Shown: piece by piece, positions 22,463-30,394 of the stretch
Layout: every line of letters begins with the position of its first letter
Position numbering within the stretch: position 1 is the first letter of the stretch
Source of the DNA: Proteobacteria bacterium SG_bin5
GTDB taxonomy: Bacteria > Pseudomonadota > Alphaproteobacteria > Sphingomonadales > Sphingomonadaceae
DNA length: 36,104 nucleotides
NCBI GenBank assembly: GCA_002083475.1
Contig: LWDI01000072.1
Coordinates: forward strand, 563 to 36,666
Direction of reading: 5' to 3'
Translations under genes and position numbers: made by a program
Notes under the pieces: model-generated
The model's input: only the letters and a program-made list of their open reading frames with translations
The model's database searches: none
Told to the model about the DNA's origin: nothing

Positions 22463-23451
22463 ATTGGAGCGCGGGGCGGCGCTTCGGCACCGCCCCGACG
22501 CCGCAGCGCGCGCGCTTCGAGCAGCTGCCACAGCACGACCACGGGAATACCGAAGCTCACGTCGCGCGCGCGCTTGACGATCGACAGCGCGAGCGCCGGC
22601 CCCGCCGCGAGCCCGAAAATCGGGCCGAGCAGCGCATAGGCCGCCTCTTGCACGCCGATCCCGCCAGGGATCATGAACGCGACCGTGCGCAGCGCGAAGA
22701 TCAACGCCTCCACCGTCAAGACATCGATCAGCGGCAGCGGCCGCCCTATCGCGTGGAGCGCGATCCACCCGGCGGTGCCCGAGCCGATCCAGCCGATGAA
22801 ATGCAGCAGAAACGCCGCGACCACGCGCCCGCGCCGGCGATAGACGGTCACGAGCCGATCGCGCACCGCGTCGAAAGTGGCGAGCGAAGCCGGCACCACA
22901 TGGCCGGTGAGCGCCTTGGCGAGGCGCAGCATCGGCTGTTGGGCGAAGGCGAAGGCCGCCATCAGCCCCGCCATCGCCGCCGCCCCGGCAAGCACCGGCG
23001 GCAGCACCGCGCCATGCCCCTCGAGCCGCGTGAGCAGCACCGCGACGCCGAACAAAGTGAACAATAATTGCCCGGCGAGTTCGGTCGTCTGGTCGGCGAT
23101 CATCCCGGCATAGAGCGGCGCCGGCGGCCCCCCCGCCGCCACGCCCGCGCGCGCGCCGATCACGATCCCGCCGACTTGCGAGAAGGGCAGCACTTCGCTC
23201 GCCGCGTCGCGCACGGTGCGCGCCCAAACGAGGCTCGCGATCGCGCGCGGCGGCACCTCGGGGGTCACCAGCCACCAACAAAAGCCGAGCAGGCCGAAGA
23301 CGAGGAATTGCCAGGCGACGAGCGCGGCGAGCCCGCCCGGGCCGACGACGCCGACCGCGCGAAACACCTCGGCCCAGCCATTGGCGCCGATCAGCCACAG
23401 CGCGACCGCGAGGCCGGCGATGGTGAGGATCAGGGCGAGATAGCGGAGCAT
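22459..23451 (-). CDS. hpnL: Hopanoid-locus membrane protein HpnL
   Basis: 330 codons from ATG at 23451. The protein has about eight hydrophobic segments and belongs to the lysylphosphatidylglycerol synthase transmembrane-region (AglD/YbhN) superfamily. The family signature is seen in VRDAASEVLPFSQVGGIVIG, TTELAGQLLFTLFG and AFMIPGGIGVQEAAYALLG. The HpnL name comes from its place directly downstream of hpnJ and close to hpnA. Its biochemical role is not established; movement or placement of hopanoids in the inner membrane has been suggested for the family. Confidence 0.8.
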   Translation of the reverse strand: MLRYLALILTIAGLAVALWLIGANGWAEVFRAVGVVGPGGLAALVAWQFLVFGLLGFCWWLVTPEVPPRAIASLVWARTVRDAASEVLPFSQVGGIVIGARAGVAAGGPPAPLYAGMIADQTTELAGQLLFTLFGVAVLLTRLEGHGAVLPPVLAGAAAMAGLMAAFAFAQQPMLRLAKALTGHVVPASLATFDAVRDRLVTVYRRRGRVVAAFLLHFIGWIGSGTAGWIALHAIGRPLPLIDVLTVEALIFALRTVAFMIPGGIGVQEAAYALLGPIFGLAAGPALALSIVKRARDVSFGIPVVVLWQLLEARALRRRGGAEAPPRAPI

Positions 23452-23503
23452 GGGGGTTCGCTCGGTTTCGGGAGGATCAGGGCCAACGGCGCGATATGAC
23501 CAC

Positions 23504-23600
23504 CGTCACCCCGGGCTTGGTCCGGGGTCCAAGATCGCGCCAGGCACGACAGGCGTTGCCCAGGCGTCACGATGGATTCCGGACCAAGTCCTGCATGACG
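23504..23600. repeat. Intergenic hairpin repeat, family A (copy 2)
   Basis: CACCCCGGGCTTGGTCCGGG at about 23507-23526 forms one hairpin, and ATTCCGGACCAAGTCCTGCA near 23576-23595 forms the facing one. The plan matches the copies at 6183-6290 and 32539-32634. It lies between hpnL and hpnJ. Confidence 0.75.
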
Positions 23601-23637
23601 CGAAGGAGAGCGAGCGCCCAACCGACCCCGCGCCTGC

Positions 23638-25068
23638 TTACGCCGCCTTTTCCTGGTGCCGGTTGCGCAGGAAGTCGAAGAACTCGACGCCTTCGCGAAG
23701 GCGGCGCTTCATCATCGTCGGGCTCGTCACCATCTCGCCGACGATCGAGCCGATCTTCGAGGGGCGGAAGTAGAATTTCTTGTAGAATTCCGCGACCGAT
23801 TCGAAAATCTCGTCGGCTGGCAGATGCGGATAGCTCAGCTGCGCGATCTGCGTGCCGCCCTCGGCCACCAGATGATCGGTGCCGTCGAACCAGCCATTTT
23901 CGATCGCCTGCTTGTAGAGGAAGGTCCCCGGATAGGGCGCCGCCAGCGACACCTGGATGGTGTGCGGGTTCACTTCCTTGGCGTAAGCGATCGTCTCCTG
24001 GATCGTCTCGTGCGTCTCGCCCGGCAGGCCCAGGATGAAAGTGCCGTGGATGGTGAGGCCCAGTTCGCGGCAATCCTTGCTGAACTTCTTGGCGACCTCG
24101 ATCCGCAGACCCTTTTTGATGTTGTGCAGGATCTGCTGATTGCCGCTTTCATAGCCGACGAGGAGCAAGCGGCAGCCATTGTCGCGCATCACTTTCAGCG
24201 TTTCGCGCGGCACGTTCGCCTTGGCGTTGCACGACCAGGTGACGCCGAGCTTCCCCAGCTCGCGCGCGAGCGCTTCGACGCGCGGAATATTGTCGGTCAG
24301 CGTGTCGTCGTCGAAGAAGAGTTCCTTCATCTGCGGGAACGCCTTCAGGACGTATTTCACCTCGTCGATCACATGGCCGACCGAACGCACGCGGTAATTA
24401 TGCCCGCCCACCGTCTGCGGCCACAGGCAGAAAGTGCAGCGGCTCTTGCACCCGCGCCCCGTGTAGAAGCTGACATAGGGGTGCTTCAGATAGCCGATGA
24501 AATATTTTTCCATCTCCAAGTCGCGCTTGTAAACGGGCGTGACGAAGGGGAGCTGGTCCATGTCCATCAGCGTGTCGCGATCCTCGTTATGGATCACGAC
24601 GCCTTCGCTGTTGCGATAGCTGATGCCCTTGATGTCGGCGAAGGGCACGTCCTTCGCCACGTCGAGGATGGTGAAGTCGAACTCGTTGCGCGCGACGAAA
24701 TCGACGCTGGGCGCGTTCTCCATCGCCCAAGCGGCATCGACCGCGACGGTCGCGCCGATGAAGCCGATCTTGAGCTTGGGGTTCAGCGCCTTCAGCATCT
24801 CCGCCACCTTCACGTCCGAACGAAAGCCCGGCGTCGAGGTATGGAGCACGATCAGGTCGCGCTCGACCGCGTGATGCTTGATGTCGTCGAAGGTCAGATC
24901 GTGCGGCGGCGCGTCGATCAGCTTGCTGTCGGGGATGAGCGCGGCCGGCTGGGCGAGCCAGGTGGGATACCAGAAGCTGCGGATTTCGCGCTTGGCCTGA
25001 TAGCGCGACCCGGCGCCACCGTCATAGCCATCGAAAGAGGGCGCCTGGAGGAAAAGCGAGCGCATCAT
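23638..25068 (-). CDS. hpnJ: Hopanoid radical SAM enzyme HpnJ (cobalamin-binding type)
   Basis: 476 codons from ATG at 25068 (a second ATG follows directly; an upstream TTG at 25077 is less likely). HpnJ contracts the glucosamine of bacteriohopanetetrol glycoside to the cyclitol ether. The N-terminal half resembles a B12-binding domain (SSFWYP, LIDAPPHDLTF, IVLHTSTPGFRSD, IGFIGATVAV). The radical SAM cluster motif is CKSRCTFC with cysteines 207, 211 and 214, followed by LWPQTVGG and a FDDDTLTDN segment. The family name follows from this sequence. The expected partners HpnI and HpnK are not in this window. The gene is separated from hpnL by a repeat element. Confidence 0.9.
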   Translation of the reverse strand: MMRSLFLQAPSFDGYDGGAGSRYQAKREIRSFWYPTWLAQPAALIPDSKLIDAPPHDLTFDDIKHHAVERDLIVLHTSTPGFRSDVKVAEMLKALNPKLKIGFIGATVAVDAAWAMENAPSVDFVARNEFDFTILDVAKDVPFADIKGISYRNSEGVVIHNEDRDTLMDMDQLPFVTPVYKRDLEMEKYFIGYLKHPYVSFYTGRGCKSRCTFCLWPQTVGGHNYRVRSVGHVIDEVKYVLKAFPQMKELFFDDDTLTDNIPRVEALARELGKLGVTWSCNAKANVPRETLKVMRDNGCRLLLVGYESGNQQILHNIKKGLRIEVAKKFSKDCRELGLTIHGTFILGLPGETHETIQETIAYAKEVNPHTIQVSLAAPYPGTFLYKQAIENGWFDGTDHLVAEGGTQIAQLSYPHLPADEIFESVAEFYKKFYFRPSKIGSIVGEMVTSPTMMKRRLREGVEFFDFLRNRHQEKAA

Positions 25069-25213
25069 AAGCGGCAAGATCCTTGAGCCGTGTGAACCGT
25101 TATCGAGCGCGGAGCGTTAGCGCAGCTTTCGCCGCCCGCCAACTCGGGACTTTGCTTGGCGCGCCGACTGTGGCGCGGATAGGGCGGAAGGGTCAAAAGA
25201 AGGACGATGACGG

Positions 25214-25238
25214 CAAATCCTCCCCGTGAACGGGGAGG
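25214..25238. repeat. Intergenic hairpin repeat, family C (copy 1, short)
   Basis: CCTCCCCGTGAACGGGGAGG is a nearly perfect hairpin followed by AATTAGCGTAGCG. The same CCTCCCC...GGGGAGG unit occurs at both ends of the composite element at 32373-32517. It lies between hpnJ and hpnA, which are divergent. Confidence 0.7.
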
Positions 25239-25326
25239 AATTAGCGTAGCGCCACCGATCCTGCGCGCCCCAACTCCGGCTTTCCCCGCTCTTCCCCTGT
25301 CCCGATCGCGCGGCTAGAGCGGCGCG

Positions 25327-26328
25327 ATGGACTTTGGCCGCGATCCGATCCTGGTTACCGGTGCGAGCGGGTTCGTCGGCGCGGCGGTCGCGCGCGCGCT
25401 CGCGGCGCGGGGCGCGCGGCTCAGGCTGCTGGTGCGGGCGACGAGCGACCGCACCAACCTCGCCGGGCTCGACGCCGAACTGGCCGAGGGCGATCTGCGC
25501 GACGGCGCCTCGGTCGCGCGGGCGATGCGCGGCGTGCGCTATGCCTTTCACGTCGCCGCCGATTACCGCATCTGGGCACCCGATCCCGAGGAAATCGTCC
25601 GCAACAATCGCGTCTCGACCGAAAATGTGATGACCGCCGCGCGCGACGCCGGGGTCGAACGCATCGTCTATACCTCGAGCGTCGCGACGCTGAAGCCGCT
25701 GCCCCAAGGCGCCGCCGACGAAACGCGCGCCGCGACCCCCGAGCAAGCGGTCGGCGCGTATAAGCGCTCGAAAGTGGTCGCCGAGCGGCTGGTCGAGGCG
25801 ATGGCGGCGCAAGGGCTGCCGGTGGTGATCGTCAACCCCTCCACCCCGATCGGCCCGCGCGACGTGAAGCCCACCCCCACCGGGCGGATCGTGATCGAGG
25901 CGGCGAACGGCAAAATGCCCGCTTATGTCGAGAGCGGCTTGAACCTCGTCCATGTCGACGATGTCGCCGCCGGGCATTTGCTCGCGCTCGAAAAGGGGCG
26001 GATCGGCGAGCGCTATATTCTGGGCGGCGAGGACGTGCGGCTGGGGGACATGCTCGCCGCCATCGCCGGGCTGGTCGGGCGCCGGCCGCCGACGACGCGC
26101 CTGCCGCGCGCGCCGCTGTTTCCGCTGGCTTATGCCAACGAAGCCTGGTGCCGCCTCTCCGGCAAGAGCGACCCTTTCCTCACGGTCGATTCGCTCAAAA
26201 TGGCGGCGCACAACATGTTCTTCAGCTCGGCCAAGGCGGCGCGCGACTTGGGCTATCGCGCGCGCCCCTCGATCGAGGCGCTGGGCGAGGCGATCGCCTG
26301 GTTTCGCGCGGCGGGGAAGATCGCATGA
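25327..26328 (+). CDS. hpnA: Hopanoid-associated sugar epimerase HpnA
   Basis: 333 codons from ATG at 25327. The protein is an extended short-chain dehydrogenase: NAD-binding TGASGFVG at residues 11-18, and catalytic Tyr145 and Lys149 (YKRSK). YTSSVATLK, NPSTPIGPRDVKPTPTGRI and NLVHVDDVAAGHLLALE fit the HpnA family, which is found in hopanoid loci. Its exact substrate is unknown; a sugar-nucleotide role linked to side-chain glycosylation is inferred. It is the first gene of the hpnA-F operon; hpnB begins within its stop (ATGA). Confidence 0.92.
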   Translation: MDFGRDPILVTGASGFVGAAVARALAARGARLRLLVRATSDRTNLAGLDAELAEGDLRDGASVARAMRGVRYAFHVAADYRIWAPDPEEIVRNNRVSTENVMTAARDAGVERIVYTSSVATLKPLPQGAADETRAATPEQAVGAYKRSKVVAERLVEAMAAQGLPVVIVNPSTPIGPRDVKPTPTGRIVIEAANGKMPAYVESGLNLVHVDDVAAGHLLALEKGRIGERYILGGEDVRLGDMLAAIAGLVGRRPPTTRLPRAPLFPLAYANEAWCRLSGKSDPFLTVDSLKMAAHNMFFSSAKAARDLGYRARPSIEALGEAIAWFRAAGKIA

Positions 26329-27461
26329 TCGCGCTCGGCATCGGCGCGGCGGCGTTCACCGCCTGGGTGGTGCTCGTTTTCCTGCGCCACCGCTTCTGGT
26401 GGACGCGCGAGCGCGACCATTTCGACATCCCCAACGAACCGATGCGCTGGCCGAGCGTCACCGCCATCGTCCCCGCGCGCGACGAGGCCGAGGTGATCGC
26501 GCGCGCGATCGGCAGCCTGGTCGCGCAGAAATATCCGGGCGAATTCCGCATCATCCTGGTCGACGACAATAGCAGCGACGGCACCGCCGAACTCGCCCGC
26601 GCCGCCGCGCTCGACACCAACCGGCTGACGGTGCTGAGCGGCGCCCCGCTCGCCCCGGGCTGGACGGGCAAGCTCTGGGCGGTGCACCAGGGCATCGCGG
26701 CGGCGGGGACGCCCGATTATCTCTGGCTGACCGACGCCGATATCGCGCACGCCCCCGACACCTTGCGCTCGCTCGTCACCCGCGCGGTGCGCGACGACCG
26801 CGTGCTCGTGTCGCTGATGGCGCGGCTGCGGTGCGAGAGCCTTGCCGAGCGCGCGCTGATCCCGGCGTTCGTTTGGTTCTTCCAGATGCTCTACCCCTTC
26901 GGCGCGGTGAACCGGGGGAAGACCGGCGCGGCGGCGGGCGGCTGTATGCTCGCGCGGCGCGACGCGCTCCAGGCGGCGGGGGGCATCGCGGCGGTGCGCG
27001 ATGCGCTGATCGACGATTGCGCGTTCGGCGCGCTGATGGCGAAGCAGGGCCGGGTGTGGCTGGGGCTCACCAACCGCTCGGTCTCGATCCGGCGCTATGA
27101 GACTTGGGGCTCGGTCGGCGCGATGATTTCGCGCTCGGCCTATGCCCAGCTCGGCTATTCGCCGCTGCTGCTGCTCGGCACTTTGCTCGGGCTCGCCTTG
27201 CTCTATCTCGCGCCGGTCTTGCTCGCGCTGTTCGGCCAAGGCTATGCGCGCGGGCTTGGACTGGGGGCCTGGGGGCTGATGGCGATCGCCTTTCAACCGA
27301 TGCTGCATTTCTATCGGCGCTCGCCGCTCTGGGGCCTCGCGCTGCCGGTGGTCGCGGCTTTTTACGCGGGCGCGACCTTCGCCTCGGCGCTCGCCTTTTG
27401 GCGCGGCAAGGGCGGCATGTGGAAGGGGCGCGCGCAGGCCGCGATGGGGGCGCGCGCATGA
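26325..27461 (+). CDS. hpnB: Hopanoid-associated glycosyltransferase HpnB
   Basis: 378 codons from ATG at 26325, overlapping the hpnA stop by 4 bases. It is a GT2-type membrane glycosyltransferase: one N-terminal membrane segment, then PSVTAIVPARDEAEVIARAI, DDNSSDGT at about 80-87, WLTDADIAHAP at 134-144, and an LIDDCAFGALM acidic motif with a later RRYETWGSVGAM segment. Several membrane segments follow near the C-terminus. Acceptor and donor are unproven; a role in hopanoid head-group attachment is inferred from the locus. hpnC starts in its stop (ATGA). Confidence 0.9.
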   Translation: MIALGIGAAAFTAWVVLVFLRHRFWWTRERDHFDIPNEPMRWPSVTAIVPARDEAEVIARAIGSLVAQKYPGEFRIILVDDNSSDGTAELARAAALDTNRLTVLSGAPLAPGWTGKLWAVHQGIAAAGTPDYLWLTDADIAHAPDTLRSLVTRAVRDDRVLVSLMARLRCESLAERALIPAFVWFFQMLYPFGAVNRGKTGAAAGGCMLARRDALQAAGGIAAVRDALIDDCAFGALMAKQGRVWLGLTNRSVSIRRYETWGSVGAMISRSAYAQLGYSPLLLLGTLLGLALLYLAPVLLALFGQGYARGLGLGAWGLMAIAFQPMLHFYRRSPLWGLALPVVAAFYAGATFASALAFWRGKGGMWKGRAQAAMGARA

Positions 27462-28303
27462 CGAGCGAGACGCTCAGCGCCGCCGCGCTCGCCTCGGGCA
27501 AAGGGCATAAGGACGAGAATTTCCCCGTCGCCTCCTGGCTGGTGAAGCCCCGGCACCGCGCGCCGATCATGGCCTTTTACCGTTTCGCCCGCGCCGCCGA
27601 CGACGTCGCCGACAATGAGCACGCCAGCCCCCAGGAACGGCTCGCCTTGCTCAGCGCGATGCGCGCAACGCTCGCCGGCACCAGCGAGGCCGATCCCGAA
27701 GCGCTGGCGCTGCGCGGGGTGCTGGAGGCATATCGCCTGTCGCCGCAGCACGGCCTCGATCTGCTCACCGCCTTCGAGCGTGATTGCACCGTCAGCCGCT
27801 ATGCCAATTGGGCGGAGTTGATCGATTATTGCCGCGTCTCGGCGATGCCGGTCGGGCGTTACGTGCTCGACGTCCATGGCGAGGATCGCGCGACCTGGGC
27901 GGCGAACGACGCTCTGTGCGCCGCGCTCCAGGTGATCAACCATTTGCAGGATTGCGGCGAGGATTATCGGCGGATCGACCGCGTGTATATTCCGCTCGAT
28001 CTGCTCGCGCGCTCGGGCGCGCGGGTCGAGGATTTGGGGGCCGAGCGCGCGACGCCGGGGCTCAAGGCCGCGATCGGCGAATGCGCGCGGCTCACCCAAG
28101 GCTTGCTCCAGCAATCGGCGCGCTTCGCTCGCGACATTCGCGACAAAAGGCTGGCGATGGAGGTCGCCGCGATCCAGGCGCTCGCCGAAAGCCTCGCGCG
28201 GCGCCTGCGCACCGCCGATCCGCTGAGCGAGCGCGTCCACCATTCCAAGGCGCGGATGGCGTGGATCGCGGCGCGCGCGGCGCTGGGGCGCGCGTTCGGA
28301 TGA
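27458..28303 (+). CDS. hpnC: Squalene-synthesis enzyme HpnC (hydroxysqualene synthase)
   Basis: 281 codons from ATG at 27458, overlapping hpnB by 4 bases. HpnC converts presqualene diphosphate, made by HpnD, to hydroxysqualene. It has the head-to-head prenyl synthase fold with two Asp-rich motifs: DDVADNEH at residues 48-55 and NHLQDCGEDY at 161-170. The opening GHKDENFPVASWLVKPRHRA is typical of HpnC. hpnD starts within its stop (ATGA). Confidence 0.92.
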   Translation: MTSETLSAAALASGKGHKDENFPVASWLVKPRHRAPIMAFYRFARAADDVADNEHASPQERLALLSAMRATLAGTSEADPEALALRGVLEAYRLSPQHGLDLLTAFERDCTVSRYANWAELIDYCRVSAMPVGRYVLDVHGEDRATWAANDALCAALQVINHLQDCGEDYRRIDRVYIPLDLLARSGARVEDLGAERATPGLKAAIGECARLTQGLLQQSARFARDIRDKRLAMEVAAIQALAESLARRLRTADPLSERVHHSKARMAWIAARAALGRAFG

Positions 28304-29139
28304 ACCCCAACACCACCCCCGCCGCGCTCCAGGCGCAAGTCTCGGGCAGCAGCTTCTATGCGGGCATGCGCGTGCTCCCCAAGGCCGAGCGCGAGGCGAT
28401 GTATGCCGTCTATGCCTTTTGCCGCGCGGTCGACGACATCGCCGACGATCAACAGGGCGACGCCGAAGGCCGCCGCGCCGAACTCGAAGCCTGGCGCGCC
28501 GATATCGACCGGCTCTACGCCGGCGGCGATCCGGGCCGCGCCGCGCTCGTTGCCGAGGCCGTCGAGCGTTTCCAGCTCAACCGCACCGATTTCCACGCGG
28601 TGATCAACGGAATGTTGATGGACGTCGAGCGCGACATCCGCTGGCCCGATTTCATGACGCTCGATTATTATTGCGATTGCGTGGCGAGCGCGGTCGGGCG
28701 GCTGTCGGTCAAAATCTTCGGGATGGCGCCGCAGCAGGGCTTGGACCTCGCGCATCATCTCGGCCGCGCGCTGCAGTTCACCAATATCTTGCGCGATATC
28801 GACGAGGATGCGGCGATCGGCCGCGTCTATCTCGCGCGCGAACATCTGGCGGCGGCGGGCATCGAGCCGACCACCCCGGCCGAACTCGCGCGCGATCCCC
28901 GCGTCGATCACGCGGCGCGCGCCTTGGCGGTGAAAGCGCATGAGCATTTCGCCGCCGCCCATGCGATTCTGAAAGCGCGCCCCAAGGGGCATTTGATCGC
29001 GCCGCGCTTGATGGGCGCGGTCTATGAGAAAATCCTGAGCCGGATGGAGCGCGAGGGCTGGGCGCCGCCGCGCCGGCGGATCAAGGTCAACAAGCTGGCG
29101 CTGATCTTCACCGTGCTGCGCTTGATGGCGGTGCGTTGA
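28300..29139 (+). CDS. hpnD: Presqualene diphosphate synthase HpnD
   Basis: 279 codons from ATG at 28300, overlapping hpnC by 4 bases. HpnD condenses two farnesyl diphosphates to presqualene diphosphate. Motifs: SSFYAGMRVLPKAEREAMYA, DDIADD at residues 45-50, YCDCVASAVGRLS, and LQFTNILRDIDED at about 158-170. The family is that of squalene/phytoene synthases; the position next to hpnC and hpnE gives the specific name. Its stop overlaps the TTG start of hpnE. Confidence 0.93.
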   Translation: MNPNTTPAALQAQVSGSSFYAGMRVLPKAEREAMYAVYAFCRAVDDIADDQQGDAEGRRAELEAWRADIDRLYAGGDPGRAALVAEAVERFQLNRTDFHAVINGMLMDVERDIRWPDFMTLDYYCDCVASAVGRLSVKIFGMAPQQGLDLAHHLGRALQFTNILRDIDEDAAIGRVYLAREHLAAAGIEPTTPAELARDPRVDHAARALAVKAHEHFAAAHAILKARPKGHLIAPRLMGAVYEKILSRMEREGWAPPRRRIKVNKLALIFTVLRLMAVR

Positions 29140-30383
29140 GCCGCGTCGCGCATGTGATTGGCGCGGGGCTCGCGGGGCTTTCGGCCGCGGTCGAGCTGGC
29201 GCGCGCCGGCTATCGCGTGCGGCTGGTCGACGGCGCGGCGCAGGCGGGCGGGCGCTGCCGCAGCTATTACGACGCGCAGCTGGGGCTCACGATCGACAAT
29301 GGCAATCATCTGGTGCTTTCGGGCAATCAGACGGTCGCGCGCTATCTGGCGACGATCGGCGCGAGCGACCGGCTGACGGGGCCGGACGGCGCCGACTTCC
29401 CCTTCATCGATTTGCGCAGCGGCGCGCGCTGGGCGTTTCGTCCCAATGCGGGGCGTCTTCCCTGGTGGCTGTTCGCGCGCGATCGGCGGGTGCCGGGCGC
29501 GGGCGTCGCCGCTCACCTCGCGCTCGCCAAGCTGCTGATCGGCAAGCGCGGCGATACGGTGACCGACCGGGTGGCGCCGCGCGGCCTGCTGTGGGAGCGG
29601 TTGCTCGAACCCGTGCTCGTCTCCGCGCTCAACACCGCGCCCGCCGAGGCCTCGGCCGATCTCGCCGCCGCCGTTGTGCGCCAGTCGCTCGCGCGCGGCG
29701 GGGCGGCGACGATGCCGCGCGTCGCCCATCCCACCCTCGCCGCCACCTTCGTCCAGCCCGCGCTCGATTGGCTGAAGCTGAAGGGCGCGCGGTTCGACAC
29801 CGGCCGCCGGTTGCGTGCCTTGGAGTTCGAGGGGGACGAGGTAACGCGGCTCGATTTCGCCGACGGCGCCGAAGCGGTGGAAGGCCCGGTGGTGCTCGCG
29901 GTGCCCGCCTGGGTCGCGCAGAGCCTGGTCCCGGGCCTCGCCGCGCCGAACGCGTTCCGCGCGATCGTCAATGCCCATTTCGCTCACCCCGCCCCGCCCG
30001 GCGCGCCGCTGCTGATCGGCGTCGTCGGCGGCACGGCGGAGTGGATTTTCGCCTTTCCCGATCGCCTGTCGGTCACGGTCAGCGCCGCCGATGCGATCGT
30101 CGATCAGGATCGCGAAACGCTCGCCCGCCTGTTTTGGGCAGAGATCGGCAAGACGCTGAACCTGCAAGCGCCGATGCCCGCCTGGCAAATCGTGAAGGAA
30201 AAACGCGCGACCTTCGCCGCCACCCCCGAACAGGACGGCTTGCGCCCCGCCGCCGCCACAAAGTGGCGCAATCTGTTCCTCGCCGGGGATTGGACCCAGA
30301 CGAAGCTGCCCGCAACGATCGAAGGCGCGCTTCGTTCCGGTGTTACCGCCGCGCAATTGGCACAGGCTGCCGCAATCGTCTAA
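29136..30383 (+). CDS. hpnE: Squalene-forming FAD-dependent desaturase-like enzyme HpnE
   Basis: 415 codons from TTG at 29136. TTG is chosen because TTGA overlaps the hpnD stop by 4 bases, matching the pattern of the operon, and because the FAD-binding segment HVIGAGLAGLSAAVELARAG starts only six codons later. HpnE reduces hydroxysqualene to squalene. The RSYYDAQLGLTIDNGNHLVL block and the C-terminal FLAGDWTQTKLPATIEGALR segment are typical of this amine-oxidase-fold family. The stop codon TAA partly overlaps the AGGAG ribosome-binding site of shc (30383-30387). Confidence 0.93.
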   Translation: MSRVAHVIGAGLAGLSAAVELARAGYRVRLVDGAAQAGGRCRSYYDAQLGLTIDNGNHLVLSGNQTVARYLATIGASDRLTGPDGADFPFIDLRSGARWAFRPNAGRLPWWLFARDRRVPGAGVAAHLALAKLLIGKRGDTVTDRVAPRGLLWERLLEPVLVSALNTAPAEASADLAAAVVRQSLARGGAATMPRVAHPTLAATFVQPALDWLKLKGARFDTGRRLRALEFEGDEVTRLDFADGAEAVEGPVVLAVPAWVAQSLVPGLAAPNAFRAIVNAHFAHPAPPGAPLLIGVVGGTAEWIFAFPDRLSVTVSAADAIVDQDRETLARLFWAEIGKTLNLQAPMPAWQIVKEKRATFAATPEQDGLRPAAATKWRNLFLAGDWTQTKLPATIEGALRSGVTAAQLAQAAAIV

Positions 30384-30394
30384 GGAGCGCGGTC

